Below, in pieces: positions 35,989 through 44,713 of a stretch of 64,000 nucleotides of DNA. Position 1 is the first letter of the stretch; each line of letters starts with the position of its first letter. Below the pieces are notes generated by a model. The model saw only the letters and a program-made list of their open reading frames with translations. It had not been told where the DNA came from and did not search any database. The translations under genes and the position numbers were made by a program. This DNA comes from CAVQBJ01 sp963710725 (GTDB lineage Bacteria; Actinomycetota; Thermoleophilia; Solirubrobacterales; Solirubrobacteraceae). Where the stretch lies: positions 1,674,001 to 1,738,000 of the forward strand of contig CAVQBJ010000008.1 in the NCBI GenBank assembly GCA_963710725.1. The letters are read 5' to 3'.

Positions 35989-36132
35989 CGTGATCCCAGC
36001 GAAAGCCGCCGGAAACGCGCGCCTCGAGAGGGTGAGGCGCACCGGCAACCAGGCCACAATCTAGCAGGCGGCCGGAACCTCACGGAGCCCCTTTCGGCCG
36101 CTCCGAGCGCACGGAAGTTAGCGCCCAGCCGC

Positions 36133-38385
36133 TCACGCGAACAGCGCGGCGAGCGCGCCCGATGCGGCGCGCAGCTCATCGACATCGAGCGCGACGTCCG
36201 TATCGCCGACGTCGATGTGCAACCGCTCGCCGCCGACCCGGCCAAGCGTGAGCACGCGCGTGTGCGCGCCGATCGCCCGCAGCGAGGCCGACGATCCGGA
36301 CACCACGAAGCCCCCGGGCGATTCGCCGAACAGCGCCGGGAGGGCCGTCGCGTGACCGGGAGTGAGCGCCGCCGGGTCGATCCGCACATGCGCGCCGCGG
36401 CCGCCCGCGAGCACGCACTCGGCGAGCGCCACCGCGAGGCCCCCTTCGGCCACGTCGTGGGCGCTCGACAGCGAGCCCTCGCGCACGGCGTCACGGACCG
36501 CCACGATCGCCGCGCGCACCGCGTCCACGTCGAAGTCGGGGAGCGTGGCCGGCAGCTCGGTGCCGGCGAGCTTGGCGAGCTCGCAGCCGTGCAGGTCGGG
36601 CCGGAAGGGGCCCACGAGCGCGACCTCGTCGCCGTCGGCGGCAAAACCAAGGCGGCCGGCGGCGCGCGCATCGGGCAGGCGCCCGACCATCCCGACGACC
36701 GGCGTCGGGTAGATCGGCCCGTCGGCGCCCTCGTTGTAGAGCGAGACGTTGCCCCCGACGACGGGGACGCCGAGCATGCGGCAGGCATCGGCGAGGCCGC
36801 GCACGGATTCGGTGAGCTGCCAGGCGATGTGCGGCTTCTCGGGGTTTCCGAAGTTCAGGCAGTTGGTGAGCCCCAGCGGTTCGGCGCCCGCGCAGGCGAG
36901 GTTGGCGGCGCACTCGAGCACCGCCTCGACCGTGCCGCGATACGGGTCACAGGCGACCCGGCGCCCGTTCGCGTCGATCGACACCGCGAGCGCCGGCAGC
37001 GGGGTGCCGGCGCCCTCACGCCCGGCGGCGGCCGGATCGAGCACGAGCACGGCGGCGTCGCCGTCGGAGGGACGGCGCACCGTACGCGACTGCACGAGGC
37101 AGTCGTACTGCTCGAACAGCGGCCGGCGCGACGCGAGGTTCGCGCTCGACAGCAGCGCGAGCAGCACCTCACGTGGGTCCTCGCTGTGCAGCGTGCGCGG
37201 CGGCGGCGGATACAGCTGGATCGAGGGGCGCTCGGGCTCGAGGTCGTAGAGCGGGCAGTCGTCGACGAGCGCGCGCACCGGCATGTCGCCGACGACCTCG
37301 TCGTCGTGCAGGACGCGCATGTGCCCGCTCGCGGTGATCTCCCCGATCACGGTCGCCCGCGTCTCCCACCGCTCGCACACCGCGAGCACCGCTGCCACCT
37401 GCTCGGGTCGCGCCACGCAGAGCATGCGCTCCTGTGACTCGGAGACCATGATCTCGAACGGCTCGAGGCCCTCCTCGCGCAGCGGCACGCGGTCGACGTG
37501 GAGATCGATGCCGACCTCGCCCTTGCTCGCCATCTCGGCGGCGGACGAGGTCAACCCGGCGGCACCGAGGTCCTGCAGCGCGACGAGCAGCTCGCGCTCG
37601 AGGAGCTCGAGCGAGCACTCGAGCAGCTTCTTCTCCTCGAACGGGTCGCCGATCTGCACGCTCGGGCGCTTGGCCGCATCGTCGGGGCCGAGCTCGGCGC
37701 TCGCGAGCACCGACGCCCCGCCGATGCCGTCGCGCCCGGTCGAGGCGCCGAACAGGATGACCGCGTTGCCGACGCCGGCCGCGGCCGAGCGTATGAGGCG
37801 CTCGCGGGGCGCCAGTCCGAGGCACATCGCGTTGATGAGGCAGTTCTGCTCGTACGGCCCCTCGAAGTAGACCTCGCCGCCGATCGTGGGCACGCCGATC
37901 GAGTTGCCGTAGTGGCCGATCCCGGCCACGGCGCGGTCGAGCAGATAGCGCGAGCGCTCACTCGACGCCTCGCCGAAGCGCAACGAGTCGAGCACCGCGA
38001 TCGGACGCGCCCCGACGGCGAACACGTCGCGCAGGATCCCGCCGACGCCGGTGGCCGCCCCCTGGAAGGGCTCGACGGCGCTCGGATGGTTGTGCGACTC
38101 GACCTTGAAGGCACACACCAGGCCGCCGCCGACGTCGACGGCGCCGGCGTTCTCGCCCGGACCCATGACGAGCGCCGGGCCCTCGGTGGGCAGCGTGCGC
38201 AGGAGCTTCCGAGAGTGCTTGTACGAGCAGTGCTCGGACCACAGCAGCGAGAAGCAGGCGAGCTCGACATCGCTCGGCGGGCGACCGAGCTTGGCGAGGA
38301 TGAGCGCGTACTCCGACTCGGTGAGTCCGAGCTCGAGCGCGCGGACGAGGCCGGCTGAGGACTGAGGGACCGCCGTCTCAGGCAC
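36133..38385 (-). CDS. purL: Phosphoribosylformylglycinamidine synthase, subunit PurL (small type)
   Basis: 750-residue ATP-dependent synthase subunit converting FGAR to FGAM with ammonia from PurQ. WSEHCSYKHSRKLLRTLPTE and FKVESHNHPSAVEPFQGAAT are the first ATP/substrate motifs, followed by DRDGIG-like GRDGIGGASVLASAELG; the second half repeats the fold with VVGGNVSLYNE and AHDVAEGGLAVALAE. The size is that of the small PurL that requires PurS and PurQ, both encoded just upstream. The GTG start overlaps the purQ stop by 8 nt, indicating translational coupling. Confidence 0.97.
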   Translation of the reverse strand: MPETAVPQSSAGLVRALELGLTESEYALILAKLGRPPSDVELACFSLLWSEHCSYKHSRKLLRTLPTEGPALVMGPGENAGAVDVGGGLVCAFKVESHNHPSAVEPFQGAATGVGGILRDVFAVGARPIAVLDSLRFGEASSERSRYLLDRAVAGIGHYGNSIGVPTIGGEVYFEGPYEQNCLINAMCLGLAPRERLIRSAAAGVGNAVILFGASTGRDGIGGASVLASAELGPDDAAKRPSVQIGDPFEEKKLLECSLELLERELLVALQDLGAAGLTSSAAEMASKGEVGIDLHVDRVPLREEGLEPFEIMVSESQERMLCVARPEQVAAVLAVCERWETRATVIGEITASGHMRVLHDDEVVGDMPVRALVDDCPLYDLEPERPSIQLYPPPPRTLHSEDPREVLLALLSSANLASRRPLFEQYDCLVQSRTVRRPSDGDAAVLVLDPAAAGREGAGTPLPALAVSIDANGRRVACDPYRGTVEAVLECAANLACAGAEPLGLTNCLNFGNPEKPHIAWQLTESVRGLADACRMLGVPVVGGNVSLYNEGADGPIYPTPVVGMVGRLPDARAAGRLGFAADGDEVALVGPFRPDLHGCELAKLAGTELPATLPDFDVDAVRAAIVAVRDAVREGSLSSAHDVAEGGLAVALAECVLAGGRGAHVRIDPAALTPGHATALPALFGESPGGFVVSGSSASLRAIGAHTRVLTLGRVGGERLHIDVGDTDVALDVDELRAASGALAALFA

Positions 38386-39067
38386 GGGCGAGCGGCCGCG
38401 AGCCGCCGGCCACCGATGCGGCCATCGACGCGAACAGGGTCAGTCCGTCGTCGGAGCCGGTGAGCGCCTCGACCGCGTGCTCGGGGTGGGGCATCAGACC
38501 GAGGACGTTGCCCGCCTCGTTGGACACGCCGGCGATGTCGTCCAGCGAGCCGTTCGGGTTCTCACCGGGCGCGTAGCGGAGCACGATCTGCCCACCAGAC
38601 TCCAGCGACTGCAGCAGCGGCGCCGGCGCGTAGTAGCGCCCGGTCGTGTGCTTGACCGGGATCGAGAGCCGCTCGCCCTCGGCGCAACCCCCCGTGAACG
38701 GCGTGTCGGCGTTGACCACCTCGAGCCCGACCTGCCGGCACACGAAGCGCAGGCCGGCGTTCGGCAGCAGGGCGCCCGGCAGCAGGCCCGCCTCACAGCA
38801 GACCTGGAAGCCGTTGCAGATGCCGAGCACGAGACCGCCGTCGCGCGCGAACTCGGCGACCGCGTCCATGACCGGCGCGAAGCGGGCGATCGCCCCGGCG
38901 CGCAGGTAGTCCCCGTAGGAGAAGCCGCCCGGGACGATGACCGCGTCGACGCCGCGCAGGTCGCGCTCGGCGTGCCACAGCAGCTCGGCGTCGCCGACGC
39001 GCGCCGCCGCCAGCTGCGCGTCGACCTCGTCGCAGGAGCCGGGGAAGCGCACGATGCCGAACCTCAC
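38378..39067 (-). CDS. purQ: Phosphoribosylformylglycinamidine synthase, glutaminase subunit PurQ
   Basis: 229-residue class-I glutamine amidotransferase supplying ammonia to PurL. It starts VRFGIVRFPGSCDEVD (GTG 39067), with VIVPGGFSYGDYLRAGAIA, the nucleophile Cys in LVLGICNGFQ, and the His/Glu of the triad in GLMPHPEHAVEAL. Its start overlaps the purS stop by 4 nt and its stop overlaps purL by 8 nt. Confidence 0.96.
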   Translation of the reverse strand: MRFGIVRFPGSCDEVDAQLAAARVGDAELLWHAERDLRGVDAVIVPGGFSYGDYLRAGAIARFAPVMDAVAEFARDGGLVLGICNGFQVCCEAGLLPGALLPNAGLRFVCRQVGLEVVNADTPFTGGCAEGERLSIPVKHTTGRYYAPAPLLQSLESGGQIVLRYAPGENPNGSLDDIAGVSNEAGNVLGLMPHPEHAVEALTGSDDGLTLFASMAASVAGGSRPLARA

Positions 39068-39315
39068 TGCGACGCGCCCTCCACCGGAGCGCCGTCCTCG
39101 CCGAGGACCTCGTAGTCCTCGATCAGCGGGTTCGTGAGCAGGCGCTCGCACATGGCGGGCAGCTGGGCCGGATCCTCGACGTCGAGCTCGATGAGCCGGC
39201 CGACGTGCACGTTATGCACGCCCCGGAAGCCGAGCGCCGGCAGCGCGCGCTCGACGACCTGGCCCTGGGGGTCGAGGATCCCGGCCTTCGGCCGGACGAG
39301 GACGCGCGCCCTCAC
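39064..39315 (-). CDS. purS: Phosphoribosylformylglycinamidine synthase subunit PurS
   Basis: 83-residue bridging subunit of the PurLQS complex. Starts (GTG 39315) RARVLVRPKAGILDPQGQVV, the conserved PurS N-terminus, then ALPALGFRGVHNVHVGRLIE and a C-terminal helix CERLLTNPLIEDYEV. Overlaps purC by 4 nt and purQ by 4 nt, forming a tightly coupled purC-purS-purQ-purL unit. Confidence 0.95.
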   Translation of the reverse strand: MRARVLVRPKAGILDPQGQVVERALPALGFRGVHNVHVGRLIELDVEDPAQLPAMCERLLTNPLIEDYEVLGEDGAPVEGASQ

Positions 39316-40226
39316 GGCGCCGAGGCGGCCTCGGCGTGGGCGTCCGCGCCGACACGCGCCAGCCAGGCGGCGAGCGGCTCGCCGCTGATGCGCTCATAGG
39401 CCTGCGCGTACAGCTCCTGGGTGCGCGCGACGATGTCGGCGGGGATCGGCGGCGCGGGCGGCGTCTTGTCCCAGCCCGTCCCGGCGGCCCAGTCGCGCAC
39501 GTACTGCTTGTCGAAGCTCGGCTGCGCGCGGCCGGGCTCGTACTGGTCGGCGGGCCAGAAGCGCGAGGAGTCGGGCGTCAGCACCTCGTCGGCGAGCGTG
39601 AGCGTGCCGTCGGTATCGAGCCCGAGCTCGAACTTCGTGTCGGCGAGGATGATCCCGCGCTCCAGCGCGTGCTCCGCCGCGCGCGAGTAGAGGGCGATCG
39701 AGACCTCGCGCAGCCGCTCGGCCACGACCCGATCGCCGATCGCGCGCACCGTGGCCTCGAAGTCGATGTTCTCGTCGTGCTCGCCGATCTCGGCCTTCGT
39801 GGCCGGCGTGTAGATCGGCTCGGGGAGGCGGTCGGACTCGCGTAGGCCGCTCGGCAGCGCGATGCCGCAGACCGAGCCGGTCGCCTCGTAGTCCTTCCAG
39901 CCGGAGCCCGACAGGTAGCCGCGCACGACGCATTCGACGGGCAGCATCCGCAGCTTGCGGACCGCCAGCGCGCGCCCGCGGACCGCGTCGGGGACGTCCT
40001 CGGTGGTCGAGACGAGGTGGTTGGGCACGATCGACTCGGTGAGCGCAAACCAGAACACCGAGAGGCCGCTGAGGACGGCGCCCTTGCCCGGGATCGGCGT
40101 CGGATGCACGACGTCGTAGGTGGAGATGCGATCGGAGGCGACCATCAGGATGCGGTCGCCGAGGTCGTACATCTCGCGCACCTTGCCGGCGGAGAGGAGC
40201 GGCAGATCGAGCGTCTCGGTGCTCAC
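39312..40226 (-). CDS. purC: Phosphoribosylaminoimidazole-succinocarboxamide synthase
   Basis: 304-residue SAICAR synthetase joining CAIR and aspartate with ATP. Start GTG 40226 gives STETLDLPLLSAGKVREMYD, with the ATP-contacting GKVRE..DLG; further motifs are VASDRISTYDVVHPTPIPGK, PVECVVRGYLSGSGWKDY and ILADTKFELG. It is the longer form of PurC (about 300 aa), as in other actinobacteria. First gene of purC-purS-purQ-purL; divergent from the FG-GAP gene across 160 bp. Confidence 0.95.
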   Translation of the reverse strand: MSTETLDLPLLSAGKVREMYDLGDRILMVASDRISTYDVVHPTPIPGKGAVLSGLSVFWFALTESIVPNHLVSTTEDVPDAVRGRALAVRKLRMLPVECVVRGYLSGSGWKDYEATGSVCGIALPSGLRESDRLPEPIYTPATKAEIGEHDENIDFEATVRAIGDRVVAERLREVSIALYSRAAEHALERGIILADTKFELGLDTDGTLTLADEVLTPDSSRFWPADQYEPGRAQPSFDKQYVRDWAAGTGWDKTPPAPPIPADIVARTQELYAQAYERISGEPLAAWLARVGADAHAEAASAP

Positions 40227-40386
40227 GGCCCTGATGCTAGCGACGATGCCGGCGCGCCGGTCCGCCGTCGAGACGACCCGATTTGCCTGGGAAGGGGCCC
40301 GAAGTGCGGCGCGGATGCTGCATACTCTTTCAGCCCCGGGCGCAACTGGGTCGGCGGCCGTGGGTTCGGTAGGAGGGACAATTGAG

Positions 40387-42933
40387 ATGCGAGAGTGCAC
40401 TGCGCTAGCCGGCGCCGCGATCGACGCGGCCGCGCCGGTCCGGATCGATCGCCGTCGCCGCCAGGCGGCGCTGGTCGCGGCCGTCGCCCTACTCGCGCTC
40501 GCCGCGTCGGCGATCGGCTACGCGCTCGCCGCCCACCGTGGCGCCGAGCTCGCCGCCCCCTCGCCGAACGTCGCGGCCGGCGCGTCGTCGGCCGGCCCAA
40601 GCGCGCGTGTGTGGGCCGAGCTGCCACCGCTCGCGCGGCTGGCGATCTCGCGTGGCGTCGGCTCGGTCGAGCCCGCGTATTGGGCCACGCGCGCCGGCTC
40701 CGGCCTGCGGGCGCGCAACGCCGCCGGGCACTTCGCGGTCGGCTTCGCCGCCGGCGGCGTCACCGTGAGCGACTCGGTCGCTCGTCTCGGGCTGGCACTG
40801 CGCTCGGCCCGCGCCGACGGACGCTCGCTGCAGCTCACCGCGGCCCGGCCGGCCGCGCGCGCCAACCGGGTGTCCTATGACCGCGGCGCGATCACGGAGT
40901 GGTATGCCAACGGGCCGCTCGGCCTCGAACAGGGTTTCACCGTCTCGCGCGCGGCTGGCATCGCCGGGTCGACGCTCACGCTGTCGATCGCGCTGCGCGA
41001 GCACGGCCTCCGTGCCCGGATCGCGGCGGGCGGCATCGAACTGCTCGCCGGCCGGCGCGTCGCCTGGCGTTACGGCGGCCTGCACGTCGTCGACGCGCGC
41101 GGGCGAGCGCTGCCGGCCTGGATGACGCTGCGCGGGTCGAGCGCGGTGCTGCACGTGCGTACGGCGGCCGCGGCCTTCCCGCTCGTCGTCGACCCGGCGC
41201 TCACGCCCGTCGTCCAGCAGGGCGCTCTCGTGGCCGCGGACGGCGCGATGGGCGACGGGTTCGGGCAGTCCGTGGCCGTGTCCGGATCGGTGATCGCCGT
41301 CGGCGCCCAGGGCGCCACCGTCGGCGGACAGCAGGGCGCGGGCGCCGTGTACGTCTTCACCGAGCCGGCGAGCGGCTGGGCGAACGCAAGCGGCGCGGTC
41401 AAGCTCACCGCGGCCGCCCCGGTGTCGAGCGCCGGGCTCGGCACCTCGGTGGCGATCTCGGGCGACACGATCCTGGCCGGCGAGCCGACGGGGTCCGTCG
41501 GTGGAACGCAATCGGGCACGGTGCTCCTGTTCAACAAGCCGGCGAGCGGGTGGGCCAGCGAGAACGAGAGCGGCCAGCTGACCGAGCCCTCGCCCGCGGC
41601 CAACGACGAGTTCGGCGCCTCGCTCGCCGCCTCCGGAGGCACGGTCCTCGTCGGCGCGCCGCTGTCGCAGAGCCTCGCCGGCTCGGTCGACGTCTACACC
41701 GAGCCCGCGGGCGGCTGGGCCAGCGAGGGTCCGACCGCACAGCTGACGACGACGAGCAGCGGGATCGACGGGCTCGGTTGGTCGGTGGCGATCAACGGCT
41801 CGACGATCGTCGCCGGCGCACCGCTCAACACCTCCCTGACCGGCGAGCTCGATGTGTACACCGAGCCCGCGAGCGGCTGGGCGAGCGCCACCCAGACGGC
41901 GGTGCTGACGAGCTCGTCGGGTACCGGGGGCGACGGGCTCGGCCAGTCGGTGGGGGTGTCCGGCACGACGATCGTCGGCGGCGCCCCGAGCGCGATCGTC
42001 GGCTCGAACACGGGCCAGGGGATCGCCTACCTGTTCACCAAGCCCGCGTCCGGGTGGGCCGACGGCACCGAGGCGGCGCGTCTGGAGGCCTCGTCCGGGG
42101 CGGCGAGCGACGGCCTCGGCACCTCCGTCGCCGTCTCCGGACCGGAGGTGTTCGCCGGGGCACCCGCGGCGCAGGTCGGCGCGAACAGCGGGCAGGGCGC
42201 CACGTACGTGTTCAGCGAGCCGCAGGCCGGCTGGCCGGTCGGCCCGTCGGCGTCGCCGGTGCCGGTCGAGGCGCAGTCCTCGATGCTCACCGAGGCCACC
42301 GGGAACCCCGAGGACGCCTTCGGCTTCAGCGCGGCGGTCTCAGGATCCAACCTCGTGGTCGGCGCGAACGCCGCGGTCGTCAACGGACAGAGCGGACAGG
42401 GCGCCGCCGTCGTGTTCGACGGCGTCACGCCGGCGATCACGACCGGGTCGGGCGGCGGGAACGGCGGCGGGAGCAGCGGCGGTTCGACCGGCGCGGGCGC
42501 CTCCGCCCCCCGCAACTACGCGACGGTCACCGCGGTCAGCGGCGGCCCCGGCCGGGCGACGGTGTCGCTGAAATGCACGGCCACGACGGGCAAGTGCGTG
42601 GCGGCGAACGCGGTCCTCGTCATCGAGGAGAAGATCGTCGGCAAGCGGATCGTGGGGACGCAGGCGAAGGCGAAGGTCAAGCTCACCTACAAGCGCGTGA
42701 CGATCGGTGCCGCCCACGTCACGCTCATCGCGCGGGCCCACGCGACGCTCCTGCTCAACCTCAACCCGGCGGGCCGCGCGCTGCTCGGCTCGCACGCGAA
42801 GATGGCGGCCGGGCTGAGCGTGAGCTCGGTCGGCCGGGTGCTGCGCCTGGCCACGGTGACCATCACCCACCCGGCACCGGCCAAGAAGGGCAAGTCGGGC
42901 AAGAAGTCGAGCAAGCCGGCAAAGAAGCCGTAG
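40387..42933 (+). CDS. Secreted FG-GAP/integrin-alpha-like beta-propeller protein
   Basis: 848-residue exported protein. Residues 20-45 form a signal anchor or signal peptide behind a basic stretch (RIDRRRRQAALVAAVALLAL). Residues about 50-270 are an uncharacterised beta-rich part. From about 280 to 680, seven FG-GAP-type blades repeat DGFGQSVAVSGSVIAVGAQG, DGLGWSVAINGSTIVAGAPL and similar, each with a partner strand YVFTEPASGWA. A Gly/Ser linker, a C-terminal beta domain (about 705-825) and a Lys-rich tail (KKGKSGKKSSKPAKKP) follow. A GGAGGG lies about ten bases before the ATG. It lies between purC and purB on the opposite strand and is unrelated to purine synthesis; a cell-surface binding role is an inference. 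Confidence 0.85.
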   Translation: MRECTALAGAAIDAAAPVRIDRRRRQAALVAAVALLALAASAIGYALAAHRGAELAAPSPNVAAGASSAGPSARVWAELPPLARLAISRGVGSVEPAYWATRAGSGLRARNAAGHFAVGFAAGGVTVSDSVARLGLALRSARADGRSLQLTAARPAARANRVSYDRGAITEWYANGPLGLEQGFTVSRAAGIAGSTLTLSIALREHGLRARIAAGGIELLAGRRVAWRYGGLHVVDARGRALPAWMTLRGSSAVLHVRTAAAAFPLVVDPALTPVVQQGALVAADGAMGDGFGQSVAVSGSVIAVGAQGATVGGQQGAGAVYVFTEPASGWANASGAVKLTAAAPVSSAGLGTSVAISGDTILAGEPTGSVGGTQSGTVLLFNKPASGWASENESGQLTEPSPAANDEFGASLAASGGTVLVGAPLSQSLAGSVDVYTEPAGGWASEGPTAQLTTTSSGIDGLGWSVAINGSTIVAGAPLNTSLTGELDVYTEPASGWASATQTAVLTSSSGTGGDGLGQSVGVSGTTIVGGAPSAIVGSNTGQGIAYLFTKPASGWADGTEAARLEASSGAASDGLGTSVAVSGPEVFAGAPAAQVGANSGQGATYVFSEPQAGWPVGPSASPVPVEAQSSMLTEATGNPEDAFGFSAAVSGSNLVVGANAAVVNGQSGQGAAVVFDGVTPAITTGSGGGNGGGSSGGSTGAGASAPRNYATVTAVSGGPGRATVSLKCTATTGKCVAANAVLVIEEKIVGKRIVGTQAKAKVKLTYKRVTIGAAHVTLIARAHATLLLNLNPAGRALLGSHAKMAAGLSVSSVGRVLRLATVTITHPAPAKKGKSGKKSSKPAKKP

Positions 42934-42935
42934 CG

Positions 42936-44240
42936 TCAGCCGGCGGCGATCGCGTCGAGCCGACCGACGATCTCGGCGGCGTGGCGGGTGAAGTGCGCGT
43001 AATCGAAGATCGCGTCGAGGTCGAGGCCGCGCGTGCGCTCGTCGCGCGCGAGCAGCTCGCGCAGCGGGATCGCCTCCGCCCACGCGCGCTGCGCGGTCTC
43101 CTGCGTGATGCGATAGGCCTCGTCGCGCTCCAGGCCGGCATCGACGAGCGCGAGCAGGACGCGCTGGGAGAACAGCGCTCCGTGCGTGAGCTCGAGGTTG
43201 GCCGCCATGCGCTCGGTGTCGACGGTCATCCCGCTCGCCACGCGCGTCGCGAGGCCGAGCATGTAGTGGATGAGGATCGTCGAGTCGGGGAGGATCACGC
43301 GCTCGGCGCCGGAGTGGGAGATGTCGCGCTCGTGCCAGAGCGCGACGTTCTCGACCGCGGCCTGGGCGTTGCCGCGCAGGACGCGGGCGAGGCCGGAGAT
43401 GCGCTCGCTGACGATCGGGTTGCGCTTGTGGGGCATTGCCGAGCTGCCCTTCTGGCGCCCGGCGCGGAACGGCTCGGAGACCTCGAGCACCTCGGTGCGC
43501 TGGAGATGGCGGACCTCGGTGGCGAAGCGCTCCAGCCCGGCGCCGGCCAGCGCGATCGCCTGCAGCAGCTCGGCGTGGCGGTCGCGCGGGACGACCTGCG
43601 TGGATACGGGCTCGCCGGCCAGACCGAGGCGCGCGAGCACACGTGCCTCGTAGGCGGGGTCGGTCGCCGAGTAGGTGCCCACCGCGCCCGAGAGCGCGCC
43701 GACGGCGACCGCGCCGAAGGCCTCGGCCAGCCGGCGTGCGTTACGGTCGGCCTCCATCGCGAGCCCGGCAAGCTTGATACCGAACGTCGTCGGCTCCGCG
43801 TGGATGCCATGCGTGCGCCCGACGCACAGCGTGTCGCGATGCTCGTGCGCCCGCTCGACGAGGGCGGCGACGAACGCGTGGGCGGCCGGGACGATGATCT
43901 CGCCGGCGGCCTGGAGCTGGAGGGCGAGCGCCGTGTCGAGCACATCGGAGGACGTCAGGCCGTAATGGATCCAGCGACCCGCCGGGCCGGCGGCGGCGGC
44001 CAGCACGTCGACGAACGCCGCCACGTCGTGGTCGGTCTCCTTTTCCCGTTCATTGACGGCCTCGACGGTGAACGTCGCCGAGCGGATGGCGGCGAGCTCC
44101 TCGGGGGTCGGGCCGCGACCGTCGCCGAGCAGCGCTCCGAGCTCCTCGGCCGCGGCGACCTCCACCCGGCGCCACGCCTCCATGCGCGCCTCGTCCGTCC
44201 ACAGGGCGCCGAGCTCGGGACGGGTGTAGCGCTCGATCAC
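42936..44240 (-). CDS. purB: Adenylosuccinate lyase
   Basis: 434-residue fumarase/aspartase-superfamily enzyme splitting SAICAR and adenylosuccinate. N-terminus MIERYTRPELGALWTDEARM is typical; KETDHDVAAFVD and YGLTSSDVLDTALALQ carry active-site His and the TSSD loop; the signature loop GSSAMPHKRNPIVSERISG contains the catalytic Ser. Its stop lies 2 nt from the convergent FG-GAP stop, and its start overlaps purE by 4 nt. Confidence 0.97.
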   Translation of the reverse strand: MIERYTRPELGALWTDEARMEAWRRVEVAAAEELGALLGDGRGPTPEELAAIRSATFTVEAVNEREKETDHDVAAFVDVLAAAAGPAGRWIHYGLTSSDVLDTALALQLQAAGEIIVPAAHAFVAALVERAHEHRDTLCVGRTHGIHAEPTTFGIKLAGLAMEADRNARRLAEAFGAVAVGALSGAVGTYSATDPAYEARVLARLGLAGEPVSTQVVPRDRHAELLQAIALAGAGLERFATEVRHLQRTEVLEVSEPFRAGRQKGSSAMPHKRNPIVSERISGLARVLRGNAQAAVENVALWHERDISHSGAERVILPDSTILIHYMLGLATRVASGMTVDTERMAANLELTHGALFSQRVLLALVDAGLERDEAYRITQETAQRAWAEAIPLRELLARDERTRGLDLDAIFDYAHFTRHAAEIVGRLDAIAAG

Positions 44241-44713
44241 GCCTGCAGGATCTGCGCGGCCAGGATCGCCGCGTTGCGCGGGTTGTCCAGGCCGACGCAG
44301 GCCACCGGCACGCCGGGAGGCATCTGGACGATCGAGAGGATCGCGTCGAGCCCGCCGGCGGCGGTGAGGCGGCCCGAGAGCGGCACGCCGATGACCGGGA
44401 GGTCGGTATGGGCGGCGACGGCGCCGGGCAGTGCCGCGGAGATGCCGGCGCCGGCGATGATCACGCGCAGGCCCCGCATGCGGGCGTTCTTGGCGTAGTC
44501 GGCGACGACATCGGGCTCGCGGTGGGCCGACATCACGCGTACCTCGTGCATGATGCCGCGATCGGTCAGCTCGTCGCTCGCCTTGACCATCGCGTCCATG
44601 TCGCTCTTGGAGCCCATGACGATGCCGACGCGGGGGGCATCGGCCGGCAGCTCGTCGAGCTCGCGGGCCACCTCGGTCTCCTCGACCGCCCGCACGACGA
44701 CCGGATCGCTCAC
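44237..44713 (-). CDS. purE: 5-(carboxyamino)imidazole ribonucleotide mutase / AIR carboxylase PurE
   Basis: 158-residue PurE. After a 28-residue extension come PRVGIVMGSKSDMDAMVKAS, VRVMSAHREPDVVADYAKNA, the active-site loop VIIAGAGISAALPGAVAAH and LSIVQMPPGVPVACVG. The SAHR..P and QMPxGVPVA patterns favour the class-I enzyme, which works with PurK, but the usual GGAAHLPG is changed to GISAALPG. purK is not in this window, so the carboxylation route is open. GTG start at 44713 overlaps purD by 4 nt; the stop overlaps purB by 4 nt. Confidence 0.93.
   Translation of the reverse strand: MSDPVVVRAVEETEVARELDELPADAPRVGIVMGSKSDMDAMVKASDELTDRGIMHEVRVMSAHREPDVVADYAKNARMRGLRVIIAGAGISAALPGAVAAHTDLPVIGVPLSGRLTAAGGLDAILSIVQMPPGVPVACVGLDNPRNAAILAAQILQA

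Noticed and set aside
40321..40326. catact as -10 box for the FG-GAP gene
   Set aside because: No -35 box at a suitable distance; a single hexamer is expected by chance.
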